Shown: piece by piece, positions 1 through 12,051 of the stretch
Numbering within the stretch: position 1 is the first letter of the stretch
How the letters are laid out: each line of letters starts with the position of its first letter
Assembly: GCF_000485595.1 (NCBI RefSeq)
Contig: NW_014577208.1
Location: 196,286 to 225,399, forward strand
Reading direction: 5' to 3'
DNA from: Priapulus caudatus
Lineage: Eukaryota > Priapulida > Priapulimorpha > Priapulimorphida > Priapulidae
Length of the DNA stretch: 29,114 nucleotides
Position numbers and translations under genes: made by a program
Notes under the pieces: model-generated
Databases searched by the model: none
Told to the model about the DNA's origin: nothing
What the model saw: only the letters and a program-made list of their open reading frames with translations

Positions 1-360
1 TTAAATGAAGTGGCAATTTTACTAGCGACGCCCTGTAGGAAGACGTTGCCTCGCTTCACATCGTGGAAACACGCACAAAGTAACCCAGATGCGTTCGATT
101 TCGTACCCAGGTTAACCCAGCCTTACCCAGGTGGCTCTGGGGAAGCAAATCGAACGCACTGATGATAAGATCGAGTCTACTATAATATTATTTCTATGGC
201 GGTGAGGCGCTTAATTTCAAGCGTCAGCATTTTTTCACTTTTGTCAATGTACCATTACTTAATAAACAAATATATAACTATAATGCTCATATAAGCACTC
301 ACTTTAACACAGACACTTGGAAAATCTCAATAAAAAGAGGTCAATATAAACACGAAATGT
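1..360 (+). repeat. Copy of the sequence flanking the CCAAT satellite
   Basis: Positions 1-83 match 13616-13698 with a single substitution noted. Positions about 173-355 match about 15485-15655, apart from a 6-bp insertion and a few single-base differences. Between the matches this copy has only about 90 bp of unrelated sequence with CCCAG motifs bounded by a 12-bp inverted repeat (TGCGTTCGATTT at 90-101, AAATCGAACGCA at 147-158). The other copy has the 1-kb satellite and more at this place. No gene is seen. Confidence 0.92.
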
Positions 361-782
361 ATTTACTACAAACTTTCCCCTTGCGCATTTGCGCTTATAA
401 TTTTTACGGTCCAATCATTTTATTATTACACGGACGGCGGCCATATTTGAAAAGCCGCACCGGTTGTGATGCACGCTGCTGCATCTTTGTTTTCAAGGCG
501 TAATAAAACAGGAATTGTATGCCTTGTGATAGCGTATGTTAATTATCAACTTGAGTAGAAGTTACCACTATTCCAGCTTGAAGATTTTCATGACATGTAC
601 ACGGATGAACTTCTAATGATACCGGCACAGCGTTAACTTGGTACGTTATGTTCTGACTCGTAGTCGTACTCGTACTCGTAGTCCGACTAGTCGTAGCTCA
701 GGTAGTTTACCGTACTCTTCTGACTCAGCGGCTGCTGTCCGTTGTGTAAGGTAATCAATGTACAGAATCTTGGGCCCAAGGG
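361..782. other. Gene-free stretch
   Basis: No coding sequence is recognised. It contains a short degenerate CGTACT/CGTAGT repeat at about 659-700 and GGCGGCCATAT near 437. Confidence 0.6.
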
Positions 783-924
783 TAGAGAACATGGGTCCCA
801 ATAAAACCAATGTGCCTAACCCTAACCCTAACCATAACCCTAACCTATTATATTGTCATTGATATAATATTATATTTTATATTGATGTAAATGACATTGG
901 TTTTATTGGGACCCATGTTCTCTA
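783..924. repeat. 30-bp perfect inverted repeat around telomere-like repeats
   Basis: Arms 783-812 and 895-924 are exact reverse complements over 30 bases (arm contains GAACATGGGTCCCAATAAAA). The homology continues outward with mismatches to about 761 and 945. The 82-bp spacer holds four or five CCCTAA-type repeats at 815-846, then AT-rich sequence. A diverged single arm occurs at 11326-11365 (ATGACATAGG...GGGACCCATTCTCT). This resembles a small foldback or MITE-like element. Confidence 0.92.
815..846 (-). repeat. Interstitial telomere-like repeat (TTAGGG type)
   Basis: CCTAACCCTAACCCTAACC, then one ATAACCC variant and another CCCTAACC. In reverse orientation this is the TTAGGG repeat common to many animals and unlike the TTAGG of most insects. 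Confidence 0.85.
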
Positions 925-1164
925 TTCTTGAACCGAATCTTGTACGTGAAGAAACGTATAGACTATAGGCCCTACTTGCGTACGAGCCATCGTAATATTG
1001 TGACAAACTCATGCACAAAAGTAATGGAGATGATAGCTCCAAGAAACGGTATTGCTAGGGTTAGAATACCGTTTAAAACCTTGGCTGCAGCTAAACACGT
1101 AGTTGCCTTATTTGCCAAGTATCGCCAAAGAACACTACACATGTGATATACCAAATGAATCAAC
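925..1164. other. Intergenic sequence without recognised gene
   Basis: Small ORFs on both strands show no recognisable protein. Nothing else is seen. Confidence 0.5.
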
Positions 1165-1179
1165 GACGACGACGACGAT

Positions 1180-1215
<36 letters not shown>

Positions 1216-1220
1216 ATGAT
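1165..1220 (+). repeat. GAC/GAT trinucleotide microsatellite
   Basis: A short (ACG)n run passes directly into about eleven GAT/ATG repeats and then GGT-rich sequence. Confidence 0.93.
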
Positions 1221-1284
1221 GGTGGTCTAGGTGCTACTAGTCGCTAATGATCCTGATGGTGGTAGTGGTGGTGATGATGTTAAG

Positions 1285-3127
1285 TGAGGTCTACTGATGA
1301 AATGTTATCTATGCTAGAATACCTCCTCTCTATTTCAATTGCATAATTTTTGCAAAATATCATTCTTCTCTGGAGATATTAGGCACGCGCGAGCATCGCT
1401 GCAGGCGGGCAGAACGGACTGAAAAAACTGCATAATATAGCTTGCTGAGAGAGAGGGGTGGGAGACTGAGTAAAGGCGGCAGGGAAGATAGCTGATGGGC
1501 GGTAGAAGAAGAATGAGTGTGAGCGAGGGACAAGGGAGGCAAGGGGGAAGACGGCAGGGTAAGAAACAGGAGTTTTGCACACTACAGGCTAGGGCGCTCT
1601 CCTAATTATAAACCAGATGTACGGATAACAAATTATTACATAAATCTATGCTGAGATACACCCTAACCAGATTAAATGTATATTCATCACAAAATATAAC
1701 TCCTTTGGTGAGATATTGCGCATGCGCTAACACACTAAGATGCTAGATTGTGTACTGACTGGTATATGCAGCGGGTACCCTATAATGTACATGTAAGGTC
1801 TTCTTCCAATTTCTTAATAGAGGTCTACTGATAGAATGTTACCATATAAATCTATGTTAGAATACATCCTCTCCGTTTTAAATGCATGCATAATTTTCGC
1901 AAATAATCTTCGCATGCGCGAGCACTGTTTCAGGCCTGCAGTACGGACTGAATAAGAGAACTGCATAATATAGCTTGCTGAGAGAGAGGGCTGGGAGAGT
2001 AAGAGGGCTGGGAGAGTAAGTAAAGGCGTCAGGGAAGATAGCTGAGGGGCGGTAGAAAGCGAAGGAGGCTGAGCGACGGACAATGAAGGCAAGTGGGAGG
2101 TCGGGAAAGGATAAAGTAGGAGTTTTGCACACTACAGAATAGGGCGCTCTCCTAATTATAAACACACGTGTTTAGATAACAAATTATTACATAAAGCTAA
2201 AGTCACACCAAGCTCCCGGACCGGGCCGGACGCTGCCGGACTGATCCGAGGAGAGATCCTTGTTGGGTCCTGGACGGTTCTGGACGGTCCGGCCCGGTCC
2301 GGGGTGGTCCTTGATGGTCCTGCGCATTCCGGGATATCGCCCCGGAAGTTTTAAACTGTTTAAAATTTTCGGGGTGATCCGGGACGGTCCGGGAAGTTTT
2401 CCCCATCCGGGGTGGTCCTGGACGGTCCGTGGCGCGTCCGTGGTAGGTCCGGGGCGGTCCGTAGTGACTCCGTGCTGGGGCCGGCTTCATCCGGGCTCAA
2501 TCCAGGATGATCCGTGGCGCTGCCGTGCTGGTCCGGCCCGATTCGGCCCGATGATGCTTTTTTTCGACCGTCGTTTATATATTCGACCGACCTAAATTAT
2601 AAATTTTACGGTCCGGGGAGACCCTGCCCCATCCGCGGTAATCCGTGGACAGTCCGGCCCCAGTGTGACTGAGGCTTAAATCTATGCCGGGATACCCCCT
2701 AACCATATTAAATGCATATTTATCATAAAATATAGCTCTTCTGGTAAGATATTGCGCATGCGCTAACACACTAACGTAGCTATAGATTGTTTACTGACTG
2801 GTACATGCAGCGGGTACCCTACATGCAAGACTTACGGTGGGGATAAGGTCTAGACTATTATAGGGGATTAGGTATAGACTAAGGTCGGGTGGGGATGGAG
2901 TAGCAGTTTTGCACACTACAGGCTAGGGCGCTCTACTAACTATAAACACAGGTGTACTGATAAGAAATTATTATATAAATCTATGCTGAGATACCTTCAA
3001 CCATATTAAACGCATGTTTATCACAAAATATAACTACTCTGATGAGATATTGCGCATGCGTTAACACACTAACGTGGGCAGATGGTGTACTGACTGGTAT
3101 ATGCAGCGGGGTACCTTACATGCAAGG
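1285..3127 (+). repeat. Three tandem copies of a ~535-bp dispersed repeat
   Basis: Unit 1 (about 1285-1800), unit 2 (about 1822-2830, carrying an insertion) and a 5'-truncated unit 3 (about 2905-3127) share long landmarks: AGGTCTACTGAT, CTGCATAATATAGCTTGCTG, AGTTTTGCACACTACAG, GGGCGCTCTCCTAATTATAA, ATTGCGCATGCGCTAACACA and TGACTGGTATATGCAGCGGG. No protein homology is seen. It may be an LTR-like or non-autonomous element; the class is unknown. Confidence 0.88.
2195..2676. mobile_element. 482-bp MITE, PIF/Harbinger-like, inserted in repeat unit 2
   Basis: The element starts AGCTAAAGTCACAC and ends GTGTGACTGAGGCT, terminal inverted repeats matching at 11 of 14 positions. It is flanked by TAA at 2192-2194 and 2677-2679. 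The uninterrupted sequence ATAAATCTATGC is present in units 1 and 3 of the host repeat, so the empty site is visible. A 3-bp TAA/TTA target duplication is typical of PIF/Harbinger transposons. The interior is an array of GGTCC/GGACGGTCCGG-like motifs and encodes no transposase, so it is non-autonomous. Confidence 0.85.
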
Positions 3128-3460
3128 CCAATTTCCTATTTACATTTATCACATTCATTACAATTACATTTTACATTTTATATTTTACATTTTACAATTA
3201 CATTTGCATTTCATTAAATAAAATTTTAATACATTTATAACAAACATAATTATGAATATGCGGAGATGGAGATGAAGGATGAGGAAGAGGAGGAGGGCGC
3301 GGATGAGTGGCGGGAACGGAGAAATAACATGCGAGTGAGAAGGCAGTGATGTATGAGGAGGGGAAAGAGAAGAAAGGAAATAGGGGTATAAAAAATTAAC
3401 ATGACGGTGATCATTACTGTAATGGCGACGACGAAGGTGATCATAAGGATGCAAATGATA
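3128..3460. repeat. Low-complexity ATTTTAC and GA-rich tracts
   Basis: Short ATTTTAC/ACATTT repeats at 3140-3220, then a purine-rich GAGGA tract at 3255-3380. The ORFs here are low-complexity translations. Confidence 0.7.
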
Positions 3461-6394
3461 ATAAGGCCAATGTCGACGATATCAATGCCGTCTAATCAGG
3501 AACCGTAGATTTATCTTTAATTACTTCTTTATTTAATTAGTTAATAGAACCAGTCCTCTACACAATATGCATTCTAGTGTAAAGTTTTTACTGCCCGGAT
3601 AAAATAAATGATCTTTACGTATAGACGCGAGGAAAATGTGCTGCAAAGCCATTGCAATTTTTTTACCAATGAGAAGAGACTCGGTAAATGAAAACTAGTT
3701 TTAGAGCTTTGGTTAAACAGCTGTTTTGTTATCGTGAAATTCTTTGACGAGTGCCCCACAGTTAGTTTTTTGAAAGATTGCTTTGATGCTTTACTCCTGA
3801 GCGTTTTTCGATGTGCTATTTCCCGTGGGTTTCTCGTCGCGCGATCGCGCGTTGTGTCTCTGCCATTCAGTACACTGATACAAATACAAAGTCAACGCAA
3901 TGTAACCGTAAAATATAGTTGTCTGGTTTCGAGTCATCGAAATAAAGAGTGAGGGTATAGCGAGACGTTTGTAGGGTAGTTACTCGAAGTCAATCAGATT
4001 TTGCGACATAAGAAACTATAAATGATTAATAATTAAAATATATAAACATAAACGATAAGAGCACAATCTTGACTCGGCGACATAGCCCCTGTGTTGCTAT
4101 ACTCCTGAATTCCTAAATAATATGCAAAGGTTTTTATAGTTCTAATTATTATTACTATTATTATTATATTGAGTTTTATTCTCATTCGATGAGTTCTTCG
4201 TCGTTTGCTAACCGTACAGGCACAGAAAGATGCTGATTGACCCAGTTATCAATTAAATTAATCGTGGATGCGGGTTTCAGTGTTGTCACTCATGTGACCA
4301 CTCGATGCTTCGGTTTTAATTATTAACAACTAGTCGTGGCAACTCTCAATTCAGATTCTCCCAACGAATATTTTTTCATATAGCCACATCGTTTTTTAGA
4401 TGTAGAGCTCAAGATTCGTTGATCGTAAAAGGGAGCGTTCTGACGCGTAGACATCGCGTCATCGAACCGCAATGTCAGCGGTCGAGCCAGCCTTCACACG
4501 AACATCAACAACAGCGACCTTCATCTCGCTATAGCAGCTATACGCCGACTGATAAAAAAGATGTTTTCGGGATCTCATTGCGCTGAAAGTTCATCTCACC
4601 CTTGATGTAATTCCATTCAATTTCCGCCAATCAGAGTACGCCCTTCTACAGCGAACAGAGTTGCTAGACATGTTCTGCGTCCCGTGGCTTATTATGCCTT
4701 TGTAAAAACGACTAGGAATATAGCTGTAACCACTAAGTGGCTCAGCTTGTCAGGTTGTAGATACCATTGTGGACACTCCTTCCTTTATACTTGGCATGGG
4801 TGCTTACAATGGAATCATGCAGCAGTCATAGCTAGTGGCAGGGGAGGGGTAAGGGGGATCGAGTCAGTTGCGCCGCCTAGACAAATGTGGATACTAATAA
4901 CTGCATGGTCATTTGGGAACTGTTCACGGTCACCTGCAGTACGTCGCTGCGTAATGCATAGACGCGCCCGGTTTTCTTATTATATGGGAAAATCTTTTAA
5001 TGCAGCAATAAAATAGTAGCCAGTTGTCTGCGTTATTGGTTTGGCGCACGTGTATATATTGATCGCGATATGACGTAGTCAAATTTTTATTATATTATAC
5101 TGAATCCCCAATAAATCACTACGGCTTATTTTTCTTGTTATAGGTTTTCATAGACGTCGCTATACTGCATCGTATGCTAACCTAGCGGTACAAGCGAAGC
5201 CCCAATTACGTTTTATAGTGTGCTCTATACAGGTCATATAATGACATCGAATACGATCTCATATTATGCAAAATACATTTTAGTGTCGATAAAGTTTCAT
5301 AGCGTATACTTTCCGCCGTGTTATCACTGTGTGGAACGATGTAAGAGCAGAGAGAAGTCGCAAGCCTACACACAGAGACTAAAAACGTTATATATTTTTT
5401 TATTGTTTTTACGCCGAATGTTATATTTTTTCAAATTCAAATATTGGCATGATTCGGCAAAAATCTAACTATTAATTAAAACTAGTATATCATTTGGAGT
5501 AATTGCCAATGGCGAGGGCAAATTGTAAATGGGGCATCCGTCCTATAGAACTGAGGATTTCTGGTCAATTTGATTGCAATGGATCAACGAGATTCATGTG
5601 AAATAGATTCATATAGCCTATAGACGTTTCTGCGTGTATTCGACATGTAGAGAACGCGTTTGTGCCAAATGCACGCACACCAGGTATAATATAACCAAAT
5701 ATTGGATGCACGAGAGCTCGTGTTTGTCTGATAGTGATCGATTCATTTTGCACAAAAGGTGCCTGCCTGCTGTATGCTGCGTAACCGCTAACGGAACTAG
5801 GATTAACACAAATATATGGGTTGCGACTGCTCATCCATGTACAAGGTATCCTAATTGTGTTAGTCTCACATCTTGGCCAGTCGACGGACGGAAATTTCTT
5901 ATTAGACCAATTAACGACCAGCCTCCGCGGTTCGCGCGCAAAGAGCTATACGGACATGCTCCAGATAACTCACCGACCGGACATACATACTGACCGGGCA
6001 TACATACGAGTCGCGGCGACAGGACACGTCGACAGTAAAGCTCGCTCGCGTGTGACAGCACACACGCCCGCTGCACGAAACGGCGAAAGAGCGGAGTGAC
6101 GGTTGCTAACGTCAATATATGAGAAATTTGAACGCATTCGCGCCGCCTACAGTGCATCATTTGTTTTTCCACCTTCGAATTCGCACCGTGGCGCGTTATA
6201 TCGCACGAGAGAACGGACTGACTGGTTACTGGTATAGCATCTTACACGTGTGATTTTCGATAAGAGGATTCTGAGCGCATTTGTGCGTTATTGGCGTGTA
6301 GCTCCATCAAGCAGTAGCGAAACAGCTCATGTTTGTTAACAGAGAAGACACGTAAGCAATCATGACGGACGTATATATGTAAAGATGATTTCAT
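3461..6394. other. Long gene-free stretch
   Basis: Nearly 3 kb of AT-rich sequence with scattered short ORFs (longest about 120 codons) that match no family I recognise and lack codon bias like that of SF3B3. Only an ATT microsatellite near 4146-4170 and ACATACATAC-like repeats near 5980-6010 stand out. Confidence 0.6.
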
Positions 6395-6404
6395 ATATAT
6401 ATGA

Positions 6405-6436
<32 letters not shown>
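6395..6436 (+). repeat. TA dinucleotide microsatellite
   Basis: A (TA)n run interrupted by ATGATATATG, immediately before duplicated block B. Confidence 0.9.
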
Positions 6437-6459
6437 CGATAAGCGCCAGACATGCGTGA

Positions 6460-7799
6460 GGCTAAGCAATGGATAATCCGCTAGTTTAGTCCGGCAATCA
6501 AGCAAAGCTAATTTCAAGAAATAAACCTAAGCAGCGCCATGCATTACATTAAAATGTCTTTGTTAAACTGTGTAACACATTTTGTTATACCACGAGGACA
6601 CCTTAAGCAAACTGGCAGCGCGTATAAATACGCCACGCTGTACCTCGGCCGCGAATGTAATTAAAGTATACGCACCGATCAGCCCCGATATGGGTTGAAG
6701 CCCAACGCCCAAATGCATACGTTAATCTCTTCATTATCACGTGTACGCAACAATTTCTGGTCATTGTCTTCACAACGAAGCCCGTTAGCAATACTTGTGC
6801 GAAGTATCAACGAAAATAACCTACATAACCACCATCAGACCACAAGCGCCCGGCACGCGCCCCACGCACGTACCCTAACACACGCACCAAGCATACGGTA
6901 AGGCGTTCAAGGCCTACTTTAATATTTACGTTAAATGTACTTTTAGAAGCTCGTGACATTTTTAGCAATTAGAGGCACAGAAATAGTCTTCGTTATCATA
7001 TCTTCCCCCATCGGATCAAAAGGCACGAGCACCGCAATAGCATTGATGGGCTTCGAAACGTTGCGTGAAGATTTTCCCAAAGCCAAATGAGCCATTATCG
7101 ATTTACGTACTGTAATAGGAGCAGCACTTTTAGTTAATCTGTGTGCGATTGTACAAAAAGTTAAAACCCTACACGCCTCTCAAGCAGAGACAATAGAAGA
7201 ACCAGCGCGCATTGGGTATTTCCGCATACGAACATCATGTGGAACACCAGCAAACATCAATCATCAGCTTCTTCTCTTCTTCTTTCTTCTCTCCTTCTCT
7301 TCTTCTTCCTTCTTCTTCAATCTTATACTTCTCTTCGTCGCCGTCTTTTCCTTACTTTTTATCATCCCCCATCAAACAGCGCAACAATAAACAATCCACC
7401 ACCGCCCCGACCGACCAACAAACACGGACAACACAACAAACACACCACCGCCACGAAGACACAACAACAACAACAACAACAACAACAGACAACCAAAACC
7501 CCAGCAAGCAAGCGTCGGCATCAAACGATTCAGATATCTCGTCTGGTGATGAAACGAGAATGTAAATATTTCGCATACTGTTAAAGAAAAGGATAGGCTG
7601 TGACGAAAAACTTTGACCTGAATGACAAAGAAAAGTGGAATTAATTGAGCAAGCGGAAGTCTTTGAGTGCCGGCGCCGATCGATAGAGCGACCACCCCGC
7701 CGCAGCTACTCGGCAAACAAAAATCGTATAGTGCGCACGCCCGCGCGTACCGCATGGCACGTAGGTAATCTCAGCGCTAATCAAAGCTATAATTATTAA
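6460..7799 (+). repeat. Duplicated block B, copy 1
   Basis: It matches 18408-19640 over its whole length with many small indels. Shared landmarks include GCTAATTTCAAGAAATAAAC, AGGCCTACTTTAATATTTAC, AACATCATGTGGAACAC and GAAAAACTTTGACCT. Inside are CTT-rich (7265-7330) and CAA-rich (7462-7490) microsatellites. No protein gene is recognised. Confidence 0.9.
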
Positions 7800-8499
7800 G
7801 GTAAAACATTGGGGTAGACATTTGCCATAACAAACTCTTACTAAATACGTGTCGTCAATAAAATGTAGGGCAATTTGCAAAGCCCAGTGTAGGGAATTAG
7901 AGCTGTTTGCATGAACTGGAATGCAAATGTAAGGTACCCATGCAGTCTTAGGTGCATCCCATGGACCCAAAAATTCGGTTAGGCCTGTGTTCGCGGATGC
8001 TCAGCATTTTCCAAGTATTGGTTTGTCGACATACATTTGATGTAGAGATATATCGTTCACCATTTACTAGTTTGGTAAGAAACACATGGCTATTACCGTG
8101 TTTAACTTGCAATAATTAGACACACACATACAAACACATGCACAGCAACCACGCGCGCGCCGCATAAACCACGACGAGGCACACACACACACACACACTA
8201 CACACGACACACACACACTAAGCGCACACGACAAGTGGTGGACACACACACCGCTAACTATCAATCAGATCTAACGCGAGAGAGAAATGTTATAGCATGT
8301 GTGTGTTGTACATTGTTTCATGCATTGCCCACACCGAAATTGTTATCACAGAAGTGGCCGACAGCTAAAGCCACAAAAGCACCAGTACATGCTGACGAGA
8401 TTAAGCCATCGACAAGAATGACCGACGCGCGCCGGCTAGAAAGTCGCCCCGCTGTCAACGACAACTAACTCAGTATGGTCGGCAGGTCAAAGGTTTTTC
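7800..8499. other. Gene-free stretch with AC repeats
   Basis: No coding sequence is recognised. AC-rich microsatellite at 8119-8250. Confidence 0.6.
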
Positions 8500-9072
8500 A
8501 CTCTCTGTGCTGTGTGTGTAGCTGCGGTGCGGCCGCGTGCCCCGTAGGCGTCGCGTCGCGTGCGTGCAGGCGTGCGTGCCTGCAGTGGCGTGAGGGGCGT
8601 GTGCGTGATGGGGTTCGCCCTGTAGATGTGTGCGTGGGAGGTTGTGTGTGGTGTCTGTGTTGCGTGTATGCGGTTGCGTGCGCCGTGCTACTGTACTGTC
8701 GTCGTGTCTCCAATCTCCGGTCCCGCTGATGCTCGTCGCACCTGGTGCGTTTGTGTATCGCATGTGCTGCTGTGGTGTGTTGTGTGTGTGTGTTGTGTGG
8801 TCTGTTTATCCCGGCGCGCGCATCCGCGGGTCTGTGTGTGTAGTGTGTTTTGGACGCGTGTGTGTGGTGTTGTGTGTGTGTGTGTGTGTGTGGTATGATC
8901 GCGGCGCGCGGTGTGTGTGTGTTTGTGTGTGGGTGTGCGCGCGTGTGTGCTGTGTGCGCACGCGTTTGTGGGTGTGTGTGTGTGCGTGGTGTATGGTGTA
9001 TGGTGTAATGCAATGTGGTGTGTGCTCGTGGTGTGGTGGTTGTGGTGCTGTGTGTCCGTGTGTGGTGTGTGG
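8500..9072 (+). repeat. GT-rich microsatellite region
   Basis: Degenerate (GT)n with GCGT and TGTGC interruptions. Long apparent ORFs on both strands are cysteine/valine or histidine/threonine runs produced by the repeat. Confidence 0.92.
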
Positions 9073-9704
9073 TGGTCAGCGGTCACAACACTTCTCATCA
9101 GCGGCCAGTTGCGTACCGCCATCGGCTAGTCCCCGGTGGGAAGTGCCCGCTGCAGCTAAGTATCCTACGCCTGTATACGGGCCCAAATATACACAACTAA
9201 AACGTTCGCCCAGCATGAACAAGTGGGTCTACAACAGAAGTCGACGCCCTTAGCGGGCATGGACGGAGTTTGTAGTTGTATCAAATAGTATTAACATTAG
9301 TTTTTCTCGTAGACCGCTGACAGAAACGCAGCAAAGTTACGAGTTTCTCATACACGGTGTCTAGAAATCTGGTCAACGAGAAAAAAGTTTTATGTCAACA
9401 CTAATTTTGTTTCTGACAACGGGACAACGGCCCCAAAGTATGCAACGTCCAAAGCATGGTTAGAATGTATGGAGGCACTGTGGGTGATTTGAAACCAGGG
9501 GCCCGTTGTCAGAACATGAGTGGGGGCAGAGGGCTGGGACATTCGTCGCGAATGGAGGAGCGAGTCCGCGAAGACCGGAATGACGTAAGAAAATTGACAT
9601 TCTCTCAGGTGGCTCAACATTGTAACTATAAACTCGTACTATAACTTGTACTATAAACTTGTAACTATAACTTGTACTATAAACCGGCATTGAATTTTAA
9701 GATA
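9073..9704. other. Unique spacer between GT arrays with two small repeats
   Basis: No gene is recognised. An inverted repeat pairs TCTGACAACGGG/GGCCCC (9411-9434) with GGGGCCCGTTGTCAGA (about 9499-9514), and ACTATAAACTTGTA-like units repeat at 9624-9684. Confidence 0.55.
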
Positions 9705-10024
9705 TGAAAGCTGTAGTGTGGTGTCGTGTGTGTGTCGTGTGTGGCGGTCCGTGGTGTGTGTGTGTGTGTGATGGTGTGTGTGTCGTCGTTGTGTGGATGG
9801 TGTGTGTATTGTGTGTGTGTGTGTGTGTATCGTGTGTGTGTGTGTGGTGCTGTGTTTGTGCGTGTGTGTGTGCTGTGTTGTGTGTGTGGTGGGTGTGTGT
9901 TGTGTGTACTGTGGTGTGTGTGTGTGTGTGATGTGTGTGTCGTGTGTGGTGTATGTGTGTGTATGTGTGTGTGTGTGGTGTGTGTATGTGTGTGGTGCGT
10001 GTGTGGTGTGTGGTGTGCGGTGTG

Positions 10025-10057
<33 letters not shown>

Positions 10058-10560
10058 AATTGTGTGTGTGTGTGAGGAGAGAGTATGAGTGCAATGAGTG
10101 TGTGTGTATGCGGCAGCGGGGTGTGTGTAGTCGTGTGGTGTGTGTGTGTGTGGTGTGTTTTGTGTTGTGTGTCGATGTGGCGCTATGTGGTGTGTGTGCG
10201 TGCGTGGCGTGCGACGTGCGTGGCGTGCGTGCGTGCGTGCGTGCGTGCGTAGCGTGCGTGCCCGTGCGTGAGGTGTGCTGTGCGTCGGCGTGCTGTTGTG
10301 TGTGTGGGTGTTGTGTGTGTCGTGTATGTGTGTATGCGTGTCGCGTGCGTGCGTGCGTGCGTGCGTGCAGTCGTGCGTGCCGTGCGTACGTGTGAGTGTG
10401 TTGTGGTGTGTTTTGTGTGTGCTTGTTGTGTGTGTGGAGTGTGGTGAGTATTGGTGTGTGTGTGTCGTGTGTTCGTGGTTGTGTGTGTGTGTTGGTGTGC
10501 CGTATGTGTGTGGTGTGTGGTTGGGTGGGTGAGGTGCGTGTGGGGGGGGGCGTGTGTAGG
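9705..10560 (+). repeat. GT / GCGT microsatellite region
   Basis: Long (GT)n runs, for example at 10029-10056, and tetranucleotide GCGT runs at 10195-10260 and 10342-10370. It ends in a G9 run near 10545. No gene. Confidence 0.94.
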
Positions 10561-10724
10561 TCCCTATGTAGTTAGAGGTGTTAGGGAGACAAGCAGGTGC
10601 TGTGAGTTATTACCCGCTGCGAACGCAACGGATATTTTACAACTGACGCCCTGTCACGCCTTGCAGACATAGCAGGAAAATACAATAACCGTTGTCAATG
10701 AGGTAACATGAAAGTGTCGTGCGT

Positions 10725-11035
10725 TTGTCATGTGCGTGTGTGTGATTGTGTGTGGTTGTGTGGTGTTGTGGTGTGTGTGTGTGTATGTGTTTGTGCGTTT
10801 GTGGTGTGTATATGTTGTCGAGTAAAGTTGTATGTGTGTTGGCTGTGGCGTGTGCGTCGGTGTCGTAGGTTGCGTGTGCATGTGCGTGTGTGCGTGTGTG
10901 CGTGTGCTGGCGTGTGTGCGTGTGTACGTGTGTGGCCGTGTGTGTTTGTGTGTGTGTTGGTGTGTGTGGTGGTGATGGTGCGTGTGTTGTGTGTTATTGT
11001 GTGTGTGTGTGCTGTGGTGTATGCCGAAAAGTGTA
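10725..11035 (+). repeat. GT-rich microsatellite region
   Basis: A third GT-rich array, separated from the previous one by about 165 bp of unique sequence. All ORFs here are repeat translations. Confidence 0.9.
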
Positions 11036-12051
11036 TGGAAGTGGGTTGCGTAACGACATAGACATCTTTGCGCGTCGCAAGGCGGCTTAGTTGTTATTGC
11101 AACAGTCGAGGTGACGAACGAGACGCGGAAAAAAATTGCTCGTGTTACCTTCTTTGCATTGACACTCCGTTGTCTGGAGGGCCAGGTACCGTTGAGTAGA
11201 TTCTGGTGATTTCGACGACTGTCCTGTTAATTTAGCATAATTATATCGTCGAAATAACAAAAGAACACCCTCAACAGCAAACCACCTGCCGGATTTTAAA
11301 GGAGCTAACCCGAACATTTTAACGAAAATGACATAGGTCTCAATGGGACCCATTCTCTGAATCCTGTGAATCCATCTGCTTTTCTCGCTCTTATGGGGGG
11401 GGGGTGCGATGCGCGCGAGCGTGTGTATTGCTATTTGGCTTGGTGTGTGTGTGTGTGTAAAACGCTATCGAAAATTATGCCTGCCAGGCGCGTGTTGAGG
11501 GTATACTTTGATCCCATTAACGTGCAAAATTATGAACTTATTATATCTAATATCAAGTGCGTTGGTCAGGTGGTTAGCGCGGAAGGTGGCAGTCCGCCGG
11601 GCCGCTACACTAGGAGTGCTACCCGTCACACTAGAAGCTACGCTCTATTCACGATCGCCCGCAAGCTCAAAAAATTTGGCCGAGCGTGGTAGAGCGGGGC
11701 CGAGCAGGCAAGGCCGCGCACACATCTGATCCCAGCGCCGATACTTACGATCTAATTAGTCGATACTGGACGATCTAAGTGCGCTCTTACCACCGATCTC
11801 AAAAGTGCCGCCCAGAGCAGCACGGGTTACACACGGCACGCCCATACCACGCGTCACAACCACGCCCGCATCACGCTTGCACTGCCTACTGCTTCTTTAT
11901 TTGAGACGCAATCAGATCGCGTTGCCGTCGAAGCGAACGCCTGCACTGAGCGCCTAAGCAACGCTCGACCGGCGCTCAAGCTGGCGGCACAGTCCACGGC
12001 TCTTAGTGCGACTTAATCTATAGACCATAGAATATATATATAGTATATATA
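11036..12051. other. Gene-free stretch before block A
   Basis: It contains the diverged foldback arm at 11326-11365, a G10 run near 11395, and a TA-rich tract at 12031-12057. No coding sequence is recognised. Confidence 0.55.

Noticed and set aside
8498-10395. Long ORFs on both strands in the GT region
   Set aside because: Simple dinucleotide repeats translated as Cys-Val or His-Thr runs; no start context, domain or conservation.
11556-11640. tRNA-like TGGTCAGGTGGTTAGCGC, a possible A box
   Set aside because: No B-box (GGTTCGA-type) sequence follows at tRNA or SINE spacing and no cloverleaf can be drawn.
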